Below are positions 26,030 through 35,031 of a stretch of DNA of 64,000 nucleotides, one piece after another. The position numbers were made by a program, and so were the translations under genes. Within the stretch, counting starts at the first letter, position 1. Every line of letters starts with the position of its first letter. The notes beneath the pieces are model-generated. The model was not told the DNA's origin. It saw only the letters and a program-made list of their open reading frames with translations, and did not search any database. Source of the stretch: Desulforapulum autotrophicum. GTDB lineage: Bacteria > Desulfobacterota > Desulfobacteria > Desulfobacterales > Desulfolunaceae. Where the stretch lies: positions 1 through 64,000 of the forward strand of contig DYJE01000011.1 of the NCBI GenBank assembly GCA_020723285.1, in the 5' to 3' direction.

Positions 26030-26761
26030 TTGCCCGCATTCAGTAAAACATACGGTCTGATCAACAGGCTGGCTGGAAAGGCTATTCATCAATACATGAT
26101 GATCGAAGACGGCGATGTTCTCGTCGTCGGCCTTTCCGGCGGCAAAGACAGTATGACTCTTCTCTATGTCCTTGGCGAACGTCAGAAACGAATTCCTGTC
26201 CATTACAGCATTCATCCTGTCTATATTGATCCGGGATTTGAGCCGGGTTTCTCTGAAGACCTTCGGGTTTACTGCTCGTCCCTTGGATACCGTCTGATTG
26301 TTGAAAAAACGGATCATGGACCTCTGGCCCACAGTTCGTTCAACCGCCACAACCCTTGTTTTCTCTGCTCGCGGCTGAGACGAAAGAGGTTGTTCGAAAT
26401 TGCCAGGGATTTAGGGTCAACAAAACTGGCCCTCGGGCATACCAAAGATGATATTATCGAAACGCTGTTCATTAACATGCTTTTCGCTGGCCATATCAGC
26501 ACCATGACACCCAAACAGGCTTTTTTTAATGAACAGTTTCACATTGTACGACCCCTTTCCTTCGTTGACGAAAGCACCGTGTCCCTCTTTGCGGATAAAA
26601 TGAAATTTCCTGTTTTTACGAATAGTTGTCCTTCATCAAAGCTCTCAAAACGTGCGGAGATCAAATCCCTGCTGAGCCAGATTTATTCAATGAGTCCTCA
26701 CGTCAAGGGGAATATTTTCCGATCCATGTCCCAGGTCAGGGCGGAGTATTTATTGACATAA
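26030..26761 (+). CDS. ttcA: TtcA-like tRNA 2-thiocytidine synthetase
   Basis: A 243-residue PP-loop ATPase likely to thiolate cytidine 32 of tRNA. The PP-loop is GLSGGKDSMTLL (about 29-40), followed by the iron-sulfur CxxC in PCFLCSRLRRK and a later Cys in NSCPSSKLSKR. The GHTKDDIIETLF segment also fits the family. It is shorter than E. coli TtcA (311 residues). The start is a TTG three bases after the rpoZ stop with no clear ribosome site of its own, so it probably depends on coupling to rpoZ. A related TtuA-like function is possible. Confidence 0.88.
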   Translation: MPAFSKTYGLINRLAGKAIHQYMMIEDGDVLVVGLSGGKDSMTLLYVLGERQKRIPVHYSIHPVYIDPGFEPGFSEDLRVYCSSLGYRLIVEKTDHGPLAHSSFNRHNPCFLCSRLRRKRLFEIARDLGSTKLALGHTKDDIIETLFINMLFAGHISTMTPKQAFFNEQFHIVRPLSFVDESTVSLFADKMKFPVFTNSCPSSKLSKRAEIKSLLSQIYSMSPHVKGNIFRSMSQVRAEYLLT

Positions 26762-26809
26762 ATGGAAAACTCTGCTTTTTTACTTTTTACACGCTAACCT
26801 TGACGATAA

Positions 26810-27616
26810 ATGGCCGCGAAAATGATTGATATTCAAAAACTAAAAGATTATCGAAATATACCCATCGACCAGGTCGGTATCAAGAACCTGAAATACCCGA
26901 TCAAAGTGCTTGATCGTAAAAACGGATTTCAGCATACCGTTGCCACGATCAACATGTATGTCGATCTTCCCCATCATTCCAAGGGGACACACATGAGCCG
27001 GTTCGTCGAACTTCTTCACACGTTCCAGCTGGAAGTGTCCCTGAAATCTTTCGGGATTATTCTTGAAGAAATGAAGACCATTCTTGACGCAGCGTCATCC
27101 CATGTGGAAATGGCTTTTCCATATTTTATCGAGAAAAAGGCACCGGTGAGCCAGTCGCCCGGCCTTGTCAATTACACCTGCACCTTTGCCGGAACCAATG
27201 ATCGTTACGGTAATCTCGATCTTGTTTCGGAAGTGGTTGTTCCCATTACGTCACTCTGCCCTTGTTCCAAAGAAATCAGCGATGCCGGTGCACACAACCA
27301 GAGAGGGGAGGTTCGTCTTTCCACCCGTTTCAACAAATTCATCTGGATCGAAGACATGATCGATCTGGTGGAACGTGCTGCATCCTGTGAACTTTATTCG
27401 GTCCTCAAACGTGTGGATGAAAAGTATGTCACGGAAAAAGCGTACAACAACCCCAAATTCGTCGAAGACGTTGTTCGCGATATCGCTCAGGAATTGAATT
27501 CCGACGATAACATCATCTGGTTTTCTGTAAGCGCGGAAAACTTTGAATCCATTCATAACCACAGCGCCTACGCCTCCATCACCAGTGGAGACAAACCCGA
27601 GGCGAAACAGCGCTGA
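26810..27616 (+). CDS. folE2: GTP cyclohydrolase FolE2 (type IB)
   Basis: A 268-residue enzyme making 7,8-dihydroneopterin triphosphate from GTP, for folate and queuosine-type compounds. The type IB hallmark is the SLCPCSKEISDAGAHNQRG segment containing the catalytic Cys and the Gln/His region. The type IB enzyme is less zinc-dependent than FolE. The ribosome site is weak and an ATG at 26822 is an alternative start. It follows ttcA by 48 bases and converges on dacB with a 14-base gap. Confidence 0.93.
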   Translation: MAAKMIDIQKLKDYRNIPIDQVGIKNLKYPIKVLDRKNGFQHTVATINMYVDLPHHSKGTHMSRFVELLHTFQLEVSLKSFGIILEEMKTILDAASSHVEMAFPYFIEKKAPVSQSPGLVNYTCTFAGTNDRYGNLDLVSEVVVPITSLCPCSKEISDAGAHNQRGEVRLSTRFNKFIWIEDMIDLVERAASCELYSVLKRVDEKYVTEKAYNNPKFVEDVVRDIAQELNSDDNIIWFSVSAENFESIHNHSAYASITSGDKPEAKQR

Positions 27617-27630
27617 GTCCTTCATGTACA

Positions 27631-28863
27631 CTATTTCAAGGCAGACAGACTGCTTCGTGATAAAACAGCACCCAGCATGTTTTCAATTTTTCCTGCTGAT
27701 TTTCCGGATGTGTTGCAAAATATGACATAGGAATAGGCAGCTTCACCTTTGATGGATACAAAACCCACGCGAGTAGAAATTCCGGTCAAAGTCCCTGTCT
27801 TGAAAAGAAGGTTGTTTCTGGATTTCATCAGTGATCTGTATGGTTTGAATTCAGAGACAACAAGCCACATGTCTTCCGCTGAAATCCGGTTGCGTCGTGA
27901 CAGGCCGGAACCTTCGACCACCATATAATCCGTGATGCCAAGCTGATGTTCCGTAAAATGCCGGATCGCCTGCAATCCTTTGCTGAGACTGCCTGGAGTC
28001 CCGTGAACTCTGGCACCGACGGAAACGATTAACTGGTTGGCGATATAGTTGTTGGAGTATTCAAGGAGTTTTCTGACGACATCCTGGATAGTGAAGGGAG
28101 ATTCAAACGTGTGTATTCTTTTTCCGGTCCATTTTTTCATGTCACTGGAAACGATATTACCCTTGACTGTAATTCCTTGTTTTTCAAGAAAGAACTTGAA
28201 AAGAGACCCCACGTAAAGATCCTGCTGATTCTCATTGAGAATGATCCTCCCCTGGCTGAGTCCCGAACGGCGGATCTGGTTGTGAAGAAATGGGAATATG
28301 GGAGTCTGTTCTTCCGCGCTCACAAAGGCACCTGTGCTGTCACGAAAAAAGTTGACGGTGTTGAAATTGGCTGAAAGAGCTCCTATCGGCGCATTGTAAG
28401 GTTCATAGGAACCGTCGCTGCGCCCGGGGATATCCACCGATTCAAAATAGGACTGGTCGATGAGGATATCATTGATTCCGGTACCATGCGCGATGATCAC
28501 GGGTTTGAGTTCGGTGACTGCCTTCGAGATCACTTCAGAAACAAGAAGGGGGTCGCCAAAACCTTTGATGATCAGATTGTATTCGCCATCGATATAAAAT
28601 TCTGTTCTGAAGCGAAAAGTATCCCCGAGATAATGAAGTGCGGCAAGCGATGTCAGAACTTTGAGCGTCGAGGCAGGAATCAGTTTCGTATCGGCATTTT
28701 TGGATAGGACAACACGGCCATCCTTGTCTTTCACAAGAATGGCGTCGTGTTTTCCAATCATCTGACCGATGGATGATAAATCTTCGTATGCACCTGCTGT
28801 GGTGATCCATGAAAAAAATATGAATACCGCAGCTTGAACGATGTATGTGGATCGTTTTTTCAT
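27631..28863 (-). CDS. dacB: D-alanyl-D-alanine carboxypeptidase/endopeptidase (PBP4)
   Basis: A 410-residue class C penicillin-binding protein that trims or cuts peptidoglycan peptides in the periplasm. A signal peptide (about 1-26, ending TTAGA) is followed by the serine motif SxxK in PASTLKVL, the SxN motif in YSNNYIANQ, and KTG in LFKTGTLTGIS. Insert domains typical of PBP4 lie between the first and second motif. The frame extends upstream but the start at 28863 gives a clean signal peptide and overlaps the M18 peptidase stop by four bases (ATGA). Confidence 0.94.
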   Translation of the reverse strand: MKKRSTYIVQAAVFIFFSWITTAGAYEDLSSIGQMIGKHDAILVKDKDGRVVLSKNADTKLIPASTLKVLTSLAALHYLGDTFRFRTEFYIDGEYNLIIKGFGDPLLVSEVISKAVTELKPVIIAHGTGINDILIDQSYFESVDIPGRSDGSYEPYNAPIGALSANFNTVNFFRDSTGAFVSAEEQTPIFPFLHNQIRRSGLSQGRIILNENQQDLYVGSLFKFFLEKQGITVKGNIVSSDMKKWTGKRIHTFESPFTIQDVVRKLLEYSNNYIANQLIVSVGARVHGTPGSLSKGLQAIRHFTEHQLGITDYMVVEGSGLSRRNRISAEDMWLVVSEFKPYRSLMKSRNNLLFKTGTLTGISTRVGFVSIKGEAAYSYVIFCNTSGKSAGKIENMLGAVLSRSSLSALK

Positions 28864-30275
28864 GCCAGGTAAAACGCCTTGTATGCTTTGTAAGTCATGT
28901 AAATATCGGCCTTGCTCGAAATTTCGAACGGGGAATGCATGGACAAAAGGGCAGGCCCGCAATCGATAATATCCATACCGTATACGGCGAGGAATTTGGC
29001 AATGGTTCCCCCTCCGCCCTGGTCGATTTTTCCCAGTTCTCCGGTCTGCCACTGGATGTTGTTATCATTGAAGATCGATCGGATCATTCCCATGAATTCC
29101 GCACTGGCATCGCTTGATCCGGATTTTCCGCCCGTCCCCGTGAACTTGGTCACACAAATTCCATAGCCCAGTTTTGCGGCGTTCCGTTTTTCGTGAACGT
29201 CCTGGTAGTCGGGTTCTATGCCTGCGTTGACATCCCCTGAAAGCATGGATGAGTTGAGGAGCGATTTCCGAAGCATCCGTTCACTTGATGGAGTCCCCTG
29301 GGCTTCCATGACGTCGGAAATGAAATCTTCAAAAAATTTCGATTTGGCCCCGGTGTTTCCTTCACTGCCGATTTCTTCCTTGTCGAAGAAAAGGCACAAT
29401 GAATCACGTACCGGGTTTTTCGTTTCAAGAATCGCCTTGAGGGATGTGAACACGCAGGCTCTGTCATCCTGGCCGTATCCTCCGATAAGACTCCGGTCAA
29501 ATCCCAGATCCCGGGCCGGTCCGGAAGGGACAAGTTCGAATTCCGAGCTGACCAGATCCTCTTCTGTCATGTCGTACTGGTCGTGTAAGTGTTTGAGAAT
29601 CGCAAGTTTGAACCGTTCCTTGATTTTGCTGTCGCCCAGGGGGATGCTGCCCACCAGAATGTTCAGCTTTTCACCGTCAAAGGCTTCGGACAGTTTTTTC
29701 CCGGCTTGTGATTTGGCAAGGTGGGGCAGAAGATCCGAAATGCAGAACACAGGGTCGGTATCTTTTTCACCGATCACCAAAGGAAGTCTGAGACCGTTTT
29801 TCAGGATGACTACCCCATGCAAAGCAAGAGGCCTCGCCAGCCAGTGGTATTTTTTTATTCCGCCGTAATAATGGGTTTTCATCAGAGACAGATCCACCTC
29901 TTCATAAAGAGGATTCTGTTTGAGATCAAGCCTCGGAGAATCCATGTGGGAGCCAATGATTCGCATGCCCTTGTCCGAAGGTTCCGAACCTTTAACCCAA
30001 AGAGCCACGGATTTGTTTTTATAAATTTTATAGTATCTTTCCGATGGTATTGAACTGTCAATGTTTACAAACCCATGCTGTTCAGCTTGCATGATAATGT
30101 AATCCACGGCTTCACGTTCAGTTTTGACTTCTGACAGAAACGACCTGTATTCTTCGCAGAATTCAAACACCTGTTTTTTTTCTTTGCTGTCAATAACATC
30201 CCAGATCAGGGGCTGTTTTTTTTCCACGATCGCTTTCAGTTTATCAATGTCTTTGCTGGAAGGCTGATTTTTCAT
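28860..30275 (-). CDS. M18 family zinc aminopeptidase
   Basis: A 471-residue cytoplasmic metallo-aminopeptidase of the aspartyl-aminopeptidase (M18) family, which forms large tetrahedral assemblies. The first metal motif is IIGSHMDSPRLDLKQ (about 87-101). The acidic pair is in LFFDKEEIGSEGNTG, and a further metal ligand lies in ISMHSPFEI near the end (here LLSMHSPFEI). It is the first gene of a pair with dacB (four-base overlap) and follows dtd by about 40 bases on the same strand. It has no signal peptide. Confidence 0.94.
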   Translation of the reverse strand: MKNQPSSKDIDKLKAIVEKKQPLIWDVIDSKEKKQVFEFCEEYRSFLSEVKTEREAVDYIIMQAEQHGFVNIDSSIPSERYYKIYKNKSVALWVKGSEPSDKGMRIIGSHMDSPRLDLKQNPLYEEVDLSLMKTHYYGGIKKYHWLARPLALHGVVILKNGLRLPLVIGEKDTDPVFCISDLLPHLAKSQAGKKLSEAFDGEKLNILVGSIPLGDSKIKERFKLAILKHLHDQYDMTEEDLVSSEFELVPSGPARDLGFDRSLIGGYGQDDRACVFTSLKAILETKNPVRDSLCLFFDKEEIGSEGNTGAKSKFFEDFISDVMEAQGTPSSERMLRKSLLNSSMLSGDVNAGIEPDYQDVHEKRNAAKLGYGICVTKFTGTGGKSGSSDASAEFMGMIRSIFNDNNIQWQTGELGKIDQGGGGTIAKFLAVYGMDIIDCGPALLSMHSPFEISSKADIYMTYKAYKAFYLA

Positions 30276-30314
30276 GATTCTGTCTCCTATAGGGCACCTG
30301 GCTTTTCGTGAGGG

Positions 30315-30758
30315 TCAGGTGCTGCTGTCAACAATCAGTGTGACCGGTCCGTCATTGACAAGATGAACTTCCATATGTGCCTGAAAAGTTCCGGTCTGTG
30401 TTTTTATCCCTTGTTCGTTCAATCGGTCGATCAGCGCCAGGTAAAGTTCATTGGCTTTTTCTGGGCGCGCTGCATCGATGTATGACGGGCGTCGTCCTTT
30501 CCGGCAGTCTCCATACAGAGTAAACTGGGAAACCACAAGGATTTCAGCCTGAATATCCTTTGCCGAAAGATTCATCTTTCCGTATTCATCGTCAAAAATT
30601 CGTAAATCCGGTATTTTTCTGGCCATGAATTCCACGTCTTTATGATCGTCCGAATCCTTGACGCCAAGAAGAACGAGGAGACCGTGGCCGATGCTGCCCA
30701 CGTGTTCCCCGTTGACCGATACATGGCTTTGTTTGACACGCTGAACCACTGCTTTCAT
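30315..30758 (-). CDS. dtd: D-aminoacyl-tRNA deacylase
   Basis: A 147-residue editing enzyme that hydrolyses D-aminoacyl-tRNA and Gly-tRNA(Ala). The family's SQFTLYGDCRKGRRPSY segment with its catalytic-loop Ser-Gln is present, and the C-terminal cross-dimer motif reads NDGPVTLIVDS, with Gly-Pro in the usual place. Length is the family norm. It sits upstream of the M18 peptidase gene in the same direction. Confidence 0.96.
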   Translation of the reverse strand: MKAVVQRVKQSHVSVNGEHVGSIGHGLLVLLGVKDSDDHKDVEFMARKIPDLRIFDDEYGKMNLSAKDIQAEILVVSQFTLYGDCRKGRRPSYIDAARPEKANELYLALIDRLNEQGIKTQTGTFQAHMEVHLVNDGPVTLIVDSST

Positions 30759-30846
30759 TTATCGTTCCATTTCCAAAATAATCATCCGGTTTTCGAAATC
30801 CAAGTGCTCATGGGTCATATCGGATCAGAGGGAAAAAGAAAAGTAT

Positions 30847-32742
30847 TCACCTATCATCGTTTGTCGATTCATCAAATTCATCGATCATGGATGATACGTC
30901 CCAGCCCAGATCCTTGTTTTTGCCGATATCTTCGAACTCCCGTACAAGAATCTGCTCCAGTGTCTTGATCCTCAGTTTTGCTTCCCTAATAAAAAGATCC
31001 CGGTCATGACGGTGGTCTGAAAGTTCTCTCAGATATTGTTCATCGTGTTTTCTGAACGTCCTTGCCGCGTTACGGACCTGGTAGCTTCTGTAACCCATTT
31101 TGACCAGCACGTCTGAAGCCATGCGGAGCGAAGAATCCAGGGTCTCAAGGTAAACATCGTGAATGCCCATGTCCATGAGTTCGTGACTGTCGTTCCAGCC
31201 GCTGGTTCGGGCAAGAATGCTGAGATGAGGGAAATGCTTGCGGGCGGTTTCGGCGATTTCAAGTGTATTGTCCGGATTGTCCACTGCGATGACGAGTATT
31301 TTTGCCGTTTCCGCACCAGCGGCCTTAAGGAGGTCTGCACGTGAGGCGTCACCGTAAAAAACTTTCAGACCCATTTTTCTTAATAGTTCGACATTGTCCG
31401 GATCGATGTCCAGATAAGTCGCCTTTTGGCCGTTGGCCCTTAAAAAACGTCCGATGATGCTTCCCACTTTACCGAAACCCGCAATGATCACAGGATGGGA
31501 TGTGTCGATGCCCTCCGAAGGTGTGTCGGCGATTTCAAGGGTCCCGCAGTTGGGCCGGATCAATCGTTCATTGATGAGCATGAGAACAGGCGTTGCGGTC
31601 ATGGACAAGGCGACCACCGCATTCAGAAGATTGGCATACTCGGCAGACAGAATCCGGCCATGGGCAGCAAAGGACGTCAGGACAAACGCGAATTCTCCTC
31701 CCTGTGAAAGAACGAAGGCAAACAACAGGGTGTTGTCAAGACACATCCGTGAAAAACGTCCGATGGCAAAAAGAACGATAAATTTGATCAGGATATACGC
31801 AGGAACAGCTGAAACGATCATTCGGGAATGTTCCGATACAAGACGAAAATCGATGGAAACGCCGACGGCGATAAAAAAAAGACCCAGGAGAAGCCCTTTG
31901 AACGGCTCTATTTCTGATTCAAGCTCATGACGGTATTCGTTCTGGGCGAGAACCACACCGGCCAGGAACGTTCCAAGAGCGGGGCTTAATCCCACCCAGG
32001 TCATGACAAGAGTGATCCCCACCACAAGAAGAAGGGACACGGCTGTGAAAAGTTCACGTAACCTTGTGCGGGCGATCAGTCTGAACACGGGTGTCATGGC
32101 ATATCGGCCGCACAGGACGATGATGATAACGGCCGAAAGAACTACGAAGGTCTGGCCCCAGAAGGGAAGGGCGTCAATCAGGCTGGCGACGCCGGAGGAA
32201 GCAGGCGTCTCATGTTCCGTAACCGGAGATAAGAGTGGAAGGAACGCCAGAATGGGTATGACGGCGATATCCTGAAATAAAAGGACACTGAAGGAATTCT
32301 GGCCACCATCGGATTGAAGGCGGTTTTTTTCTTTGAGCATCTGAAGGGCGATGGCTGTGGATGAAAGTGAAAGGATAAGACCCGATGCCATGGCCTGGGT
32401 CGATGTCTGGCCTGTCATCAGCAGGAAAAATGAGATCATGACGGTGGTGATGCCAAGCTGAAGTCCGCCCATACCCACAATGGCTTTTCTAAGACGCCAG
32501 ATCATGGCGGGCCGTAATTCCAGACCCACCAGAAAAAGCATCATGACCACACCGAATTCCCCAACATGAAGCGCGTTTTTTTCAGCATCGCCCACGAGTT
32601 TCAATGCGCTTGGACCTATCAGGATACCCGCCATCAGGTAGCCGAGAACGGAACCGAGACCCAGTTTTTTTGCTAAGGGGACGGACAGGACTGCCGCTGT
32701 AAGATAAACAAAAATCTGAAATATGAAGGTGTGACCGGTCAT
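30847..32742 (-). CDS. Kef-type potassium/proton antiporter with RCK domain
   Basis: A 631-residue inner-membrane protein. Twelve to thirteen membrane helices (about 5-385) form a monovalent cation/proton antiporter (CPA2) domain. A cytoplasmic RCK N-terminal domain follows (about 408-530) with the Rossmann motif IAGFGKVGSIIGRFL and the YLDIDPDN acidic end. It matches KefB/KefC-type glutathione-gated efflux systems. Its start overlaps the flavoprotein gene (32739-33353) by four bases, which is the usual ancillary partner arrangement. The extreme C-terminus is charged and acidic (DEFDESTNDD). Confidence 0.93.
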   Translation of the reverse strand: MTGHTFIFQIFVYLTAAVLSVPLAKKLGLGSVLGYLMAGILIGPSALKLVGDAEKNALHVGEFGVVMMLFLVGLELRPAMIWRLRKAIVGMGGLQLGITTVMISFFLLMTGQTSTQAMASGLILSLSSTAIALQMLKEKNRLQSDGGQNSFSVLLFQDIAVIPILAFLPLLSPVTEHETPASSGVASLIDALPFWGQTFVVLSAVIIIVLCGRYAMTPVFRLIARTRLRELFTAVSLLLVVGITLVMTWVGLSPALGTFLAGVVLAQNEYRHELESEIEPFKGLLLGLFFIAVGVSIDFRLVSEHSRMIVSAVPAYILIKFIVLFAIGRFSRMCLDNTLLFAFVLSQGGEFAFVLTSFAAHGRILSAEYANLLNAVVALSMTATPVLMLINERLIRPNCGTLEIADTPSEGIDTSHPVIIAGFGKVGSIIGRFLRANGQKATYLDIDPDNVELLRKMGLKVFYGDASRADLLKAAGAETAKILVIAVDNPDNTLEIAETARKHFPHLSILARTSGWNDSHELMDMGIHDVYLETLDSSLRMASDVLVKMGYRSYQVRNAARTFRKHDEQYLRELSDHRHDRDLFIREAKLRIKTLEQILVREFEDIGKNKDLGWDVSSMIDEFDESTNDDR

Positions 32743-33353
32743 GGCTTGCCTTTACCCATCGATGGCGGCGGATAGTCGTTGAGGTAATCCAGGCCCATTA
32801 ACTCGCTGAAGTCTATGGTTTCATCCCTGAGTATTGAAAGGTATCTGTAATATGAATCCCTGATCGTTACAATGTCCTGTGTGGTGAGGACTTGAGCCCC
32901 ATGAACGACGAACGGGGGAAGATAGGTCATCTTGCACATGGAGGCTGTCTGCTCGAAGGGGGCGAGTAGCTGCCGTATGGTGAAACGACCGGCCTGTCCC
33001 TTGACATGATAAAATTCCTTTTGACCGCCTGTGGTCAGAACGTTTAAAAAGTATTTCCCTCTCAGCGCAGTTCCTTGTCTGCCATAGGCCCATCCATGGC
33101 TTAGAACAAGTTCCTGCCACTGTTTGAGTATGGCCGGACCGCTGTACCAAAAGAAGGGATGGTGAAAAATGATGATGTCATGGCTGGATAACAGGCGTTG
33201 TTCACGGGCTCTGTCTATGTCGAGCTCGGGGTATTCCTGGTACAGATCGTGAAAAGTGACTCCGGACATTTCTGAAAGCCCCTGGACAAGAAGGGCGTTG
33301 ACCCGTGATTTTTCAAATGCGGGATGGGCAAACAGGATAAGGATATTTTTCAC
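32739..33353 (-). CDS. KefG/KefF-like NAD(P)H oxidoreductase
   Basis: A 204-residue flavodoxin-fold quinone-reductase-like protein (NQO1 family) that activates Kef efflux systems. Visible features are LILFAHPAFEKSRVN at the N-terminus, FHHPFFWYSGPAILKQW, and the FVVHGAQVL segment. It precedes and overlaps the antiporter gene (ATGA), so the two are co-expressed, as for KefG-KefB. No signal peptide is present. Confidence 0.93.
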   Translation of the reverse strand: MKNILILFAHPAFEKSRVNALLVQGLSEMSGVTFHDLYQEYPELDIDRAREQRLLSSHDIIIFHHPFFWYSGPAILKQWQELVLSHGWAYGRQGTALRGKYFLNVLTTGGQKEFYHVKGQAGRFTIRQLLAPFEQTASMCKMTYLPPFVVHGAQVLTTQDIVTIRDSYYRYLSILRDETIDFSELMGLDYLNDYPPPSMGKGKP

Positions 33354-33443
33354 GGATCTCCTCTCATCAGGCCCTGAAACCAGGTGTTTTTATAACATTC
33401 AAAAAAAACTCAAACTTACTGAAGTGCCAGAATTTTAGGCGGT

Positions 33444-34571
33444 TTAAAACATGGGGCCGGACAGAGGCAGCACAGAGCCCTGGTGCCCGTTTTCCACAGC
33501 TTTGTTCAGGATCAGGCTTTGGCCGACGTCTTTTCCGTCGCTGATCACGTTTGCGTCGGACACTCTTCCGTTATGATGAATATTCCTGATTTTCGGGTAT
33601 TTGTATGAAATATAGTCCGTGAGTTTGGGATCGATTTTCACCAGATTCCAACGGCTGTTACGGGTGCCGGTCTCATTGGAGGGCATCAGTGTCCGTTCAC
33701 GGGTCAGTTTTTCGATAAAACCCTGAACAAGACCGGATGAAAAATCCGTTTTATGGCCGCGTCCCAGATTTTTTCCTTTATTGTAAACGGCCCAGGCTGA
33801 TTCCATATGATGCCGGATAAAACCATGGACATACACGGCGATTTTGATGTTTTCAGATGTTCCGGTGATTTCGAACACGCGCCCCATTTTACATTTGCTT
33901 GTGACATACGCAGGTATCCAGATGCCGAAAACATAGTAATGCTCGATCAGAAGATGGGCAAGCCAATAGTCCTCCCGTGAGAAACGCAAGGCGGGTTCTC
34001 CGATATAAACGCTTACAAAGCCAGGGGTTTCGTTTTTTTCGAAAAGATCGACGTTATACTTACGTATCAGGGCATGGGCCTTGGCCATGGCCGCTTCAGC
34101 CTCGTGGTGGTTCATGCTGTTTCCAAGGGCCAGAAGTTTTTTCACTTTCAGCATGATCCTGTCCTGATCCGAAAGGTCATGGTCGGAAAGCCGGTCGGAA
34201 AGGGGTCTGTACGAGCCCGAAGCTTCAGGGTTGGCTTTGAAAATCCCGCAGGCCTTTTGAAAGGATGGTCCATGAGGCGGTTCATGTTCGGCTTTCAGGA
34301 CTTCCGCGGTGTACTGATGGGCTATTTCATGAACAAGGACTTCTTTGACCGAATCCCAGGGGTAGTTTAAAACAAACGAACGGCTGAATGAAATTTCACG
34401 TTTGACCGTGTCCCAGTGCGCAAGGCTTTTGTCTGAATTTTTCAGAGAAAACAGGGGCACGGTCAACTTTGACCGGACTGAATCCTTGATAAAGGACATG
34501 ACACTGTCCCATTCAAGCCGAAGGCCATGGAGAATGATACGTTCAAGCTCTGTATAGGTATCCATGGACAT
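33444..34571 (-). CDS. SprT-like / DUF2786 two-domain protein
   Basis: A 375-residue protein. The N-terminal part (about 1-120) resembles SprT-like zinc proteases with the HEIAHQ motif (in KEVLVHEIAHQYTAE) and a downstream HGPSFQKAC. The second part (about 140-180) matches DUF2786: IMLKVKKLLALGNSMNHHEAEAAMAKAHALIRKYNVD. The C-terminal 180 residues are the region usually seen behind DUF2786. Function is unknown; SprT-like proteases act on DNA-protein complexes. It is the last gene of a minus-strand run, five bases behind the ACT gene. ATG at 34565 is an alternative start. Confidence 0.85.
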   Translation of the reverse strand: MSMDTYTELERIILHGLRLEWDSVMSFIKDSVRSKLTVPLFSLKNSDKSLAHWDTVKREISFSRSFVLNYPWDSVKEVLVHEIAHQYTAEVLKAEHEPPHGPSFQKACGIFKANPEASGSYRPLSDRLSDHDLSDQDRIMLKVKKLLALGNSMNHHEAEAAMAKAHALIRKYNVDLFEKNETPGFVSVYIGEPALRFSREDYWLAHLLIEHYYVFGIWIPAYVTSKCKMGRVFEITGTSENIKIAVYVHGFIRHHMESAWAVYNKGKNLGRGHKTDFSSGLVQGFIEKLTRERTLMPSNETGTRNSRWNLVKIDPKLTDYISYKYPKIRNIHHNGRVSDANVISDGKDVGQSLILNKAVENGHQGSVLPLSGPMF

Positions 34572-34576
34572 GATGA

Positions 34577-35005
34577 TTAAAAGGAATAAACGTCCTCGCC
34601 TTTGAAAATCTTGATGTTGTTCGCTTCAAGGACTTTCAGGGCATTGTCCGTGTTGTCGAACCTGAAAATCATCACGGCGTTGTGGCCTTCTTTCAAAAGG
34701 GCGTAGATGTATTCCACGTTGATGTCAGCCTGGGCAAGGATTTGGAGAATGGCGTTGAGACCTCCGGGTTTGTCTTCCACCTGGACGGCCACCACGTTTG
34801 TTTTTCCAACCGTGAAACCCTGGGCTTTCAGCGCTGTTTCAGCCTTGTCCACATCACTCACGATAAGACGAAGTACGCCAAAGTCCGTGGTGTCGGCCAG
34901 GGACATGGCCCTGATGTTGATGTCGGCTTTGGCAAGAATGGACGTGGCTTCGGCGATACGTCCCCCGGTGTTTTCGAGAAAAATGGAAATCTGGGTCACT
35001 TTCAT
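34577..35005 (-). CDS. Tandem ACT-domain protein
   Basis: A 142-residue protein made of two ACT domains (about 1-68 and 70-142), which usually bind amino acids and control enzymes by allostery. The first reads [27 protein letters not shown]-like (Gly-containing turn after the first strand); the second starts [19 protein letters not shown]. Strong AAGGAG precedes the ATG. It follows the phenylacetate-CoA ligase gene by 26 bases. Such ligase-ACT pairs are common in anaerobic bacteria, so it probably senses an aromatic or branched amino acid to tune the ligase step. Confidence 0.9.
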   Translation of the reverse strand: MKVTQISIFLENTGGRIAEATSILAKADINIRAMSLADTTDFGVLRLIVSDVDKAETALKAQGFTVGKTNVVAVQVEDKPGGLNAILQILAQADINVEYIYALLKEGHNAVMIFRFDNTDNALKVLEANNIKIFKGEDVYSF

Positions 35006-35031
35006 TTGGGATCTCCTTGTATTGCCGTTTG

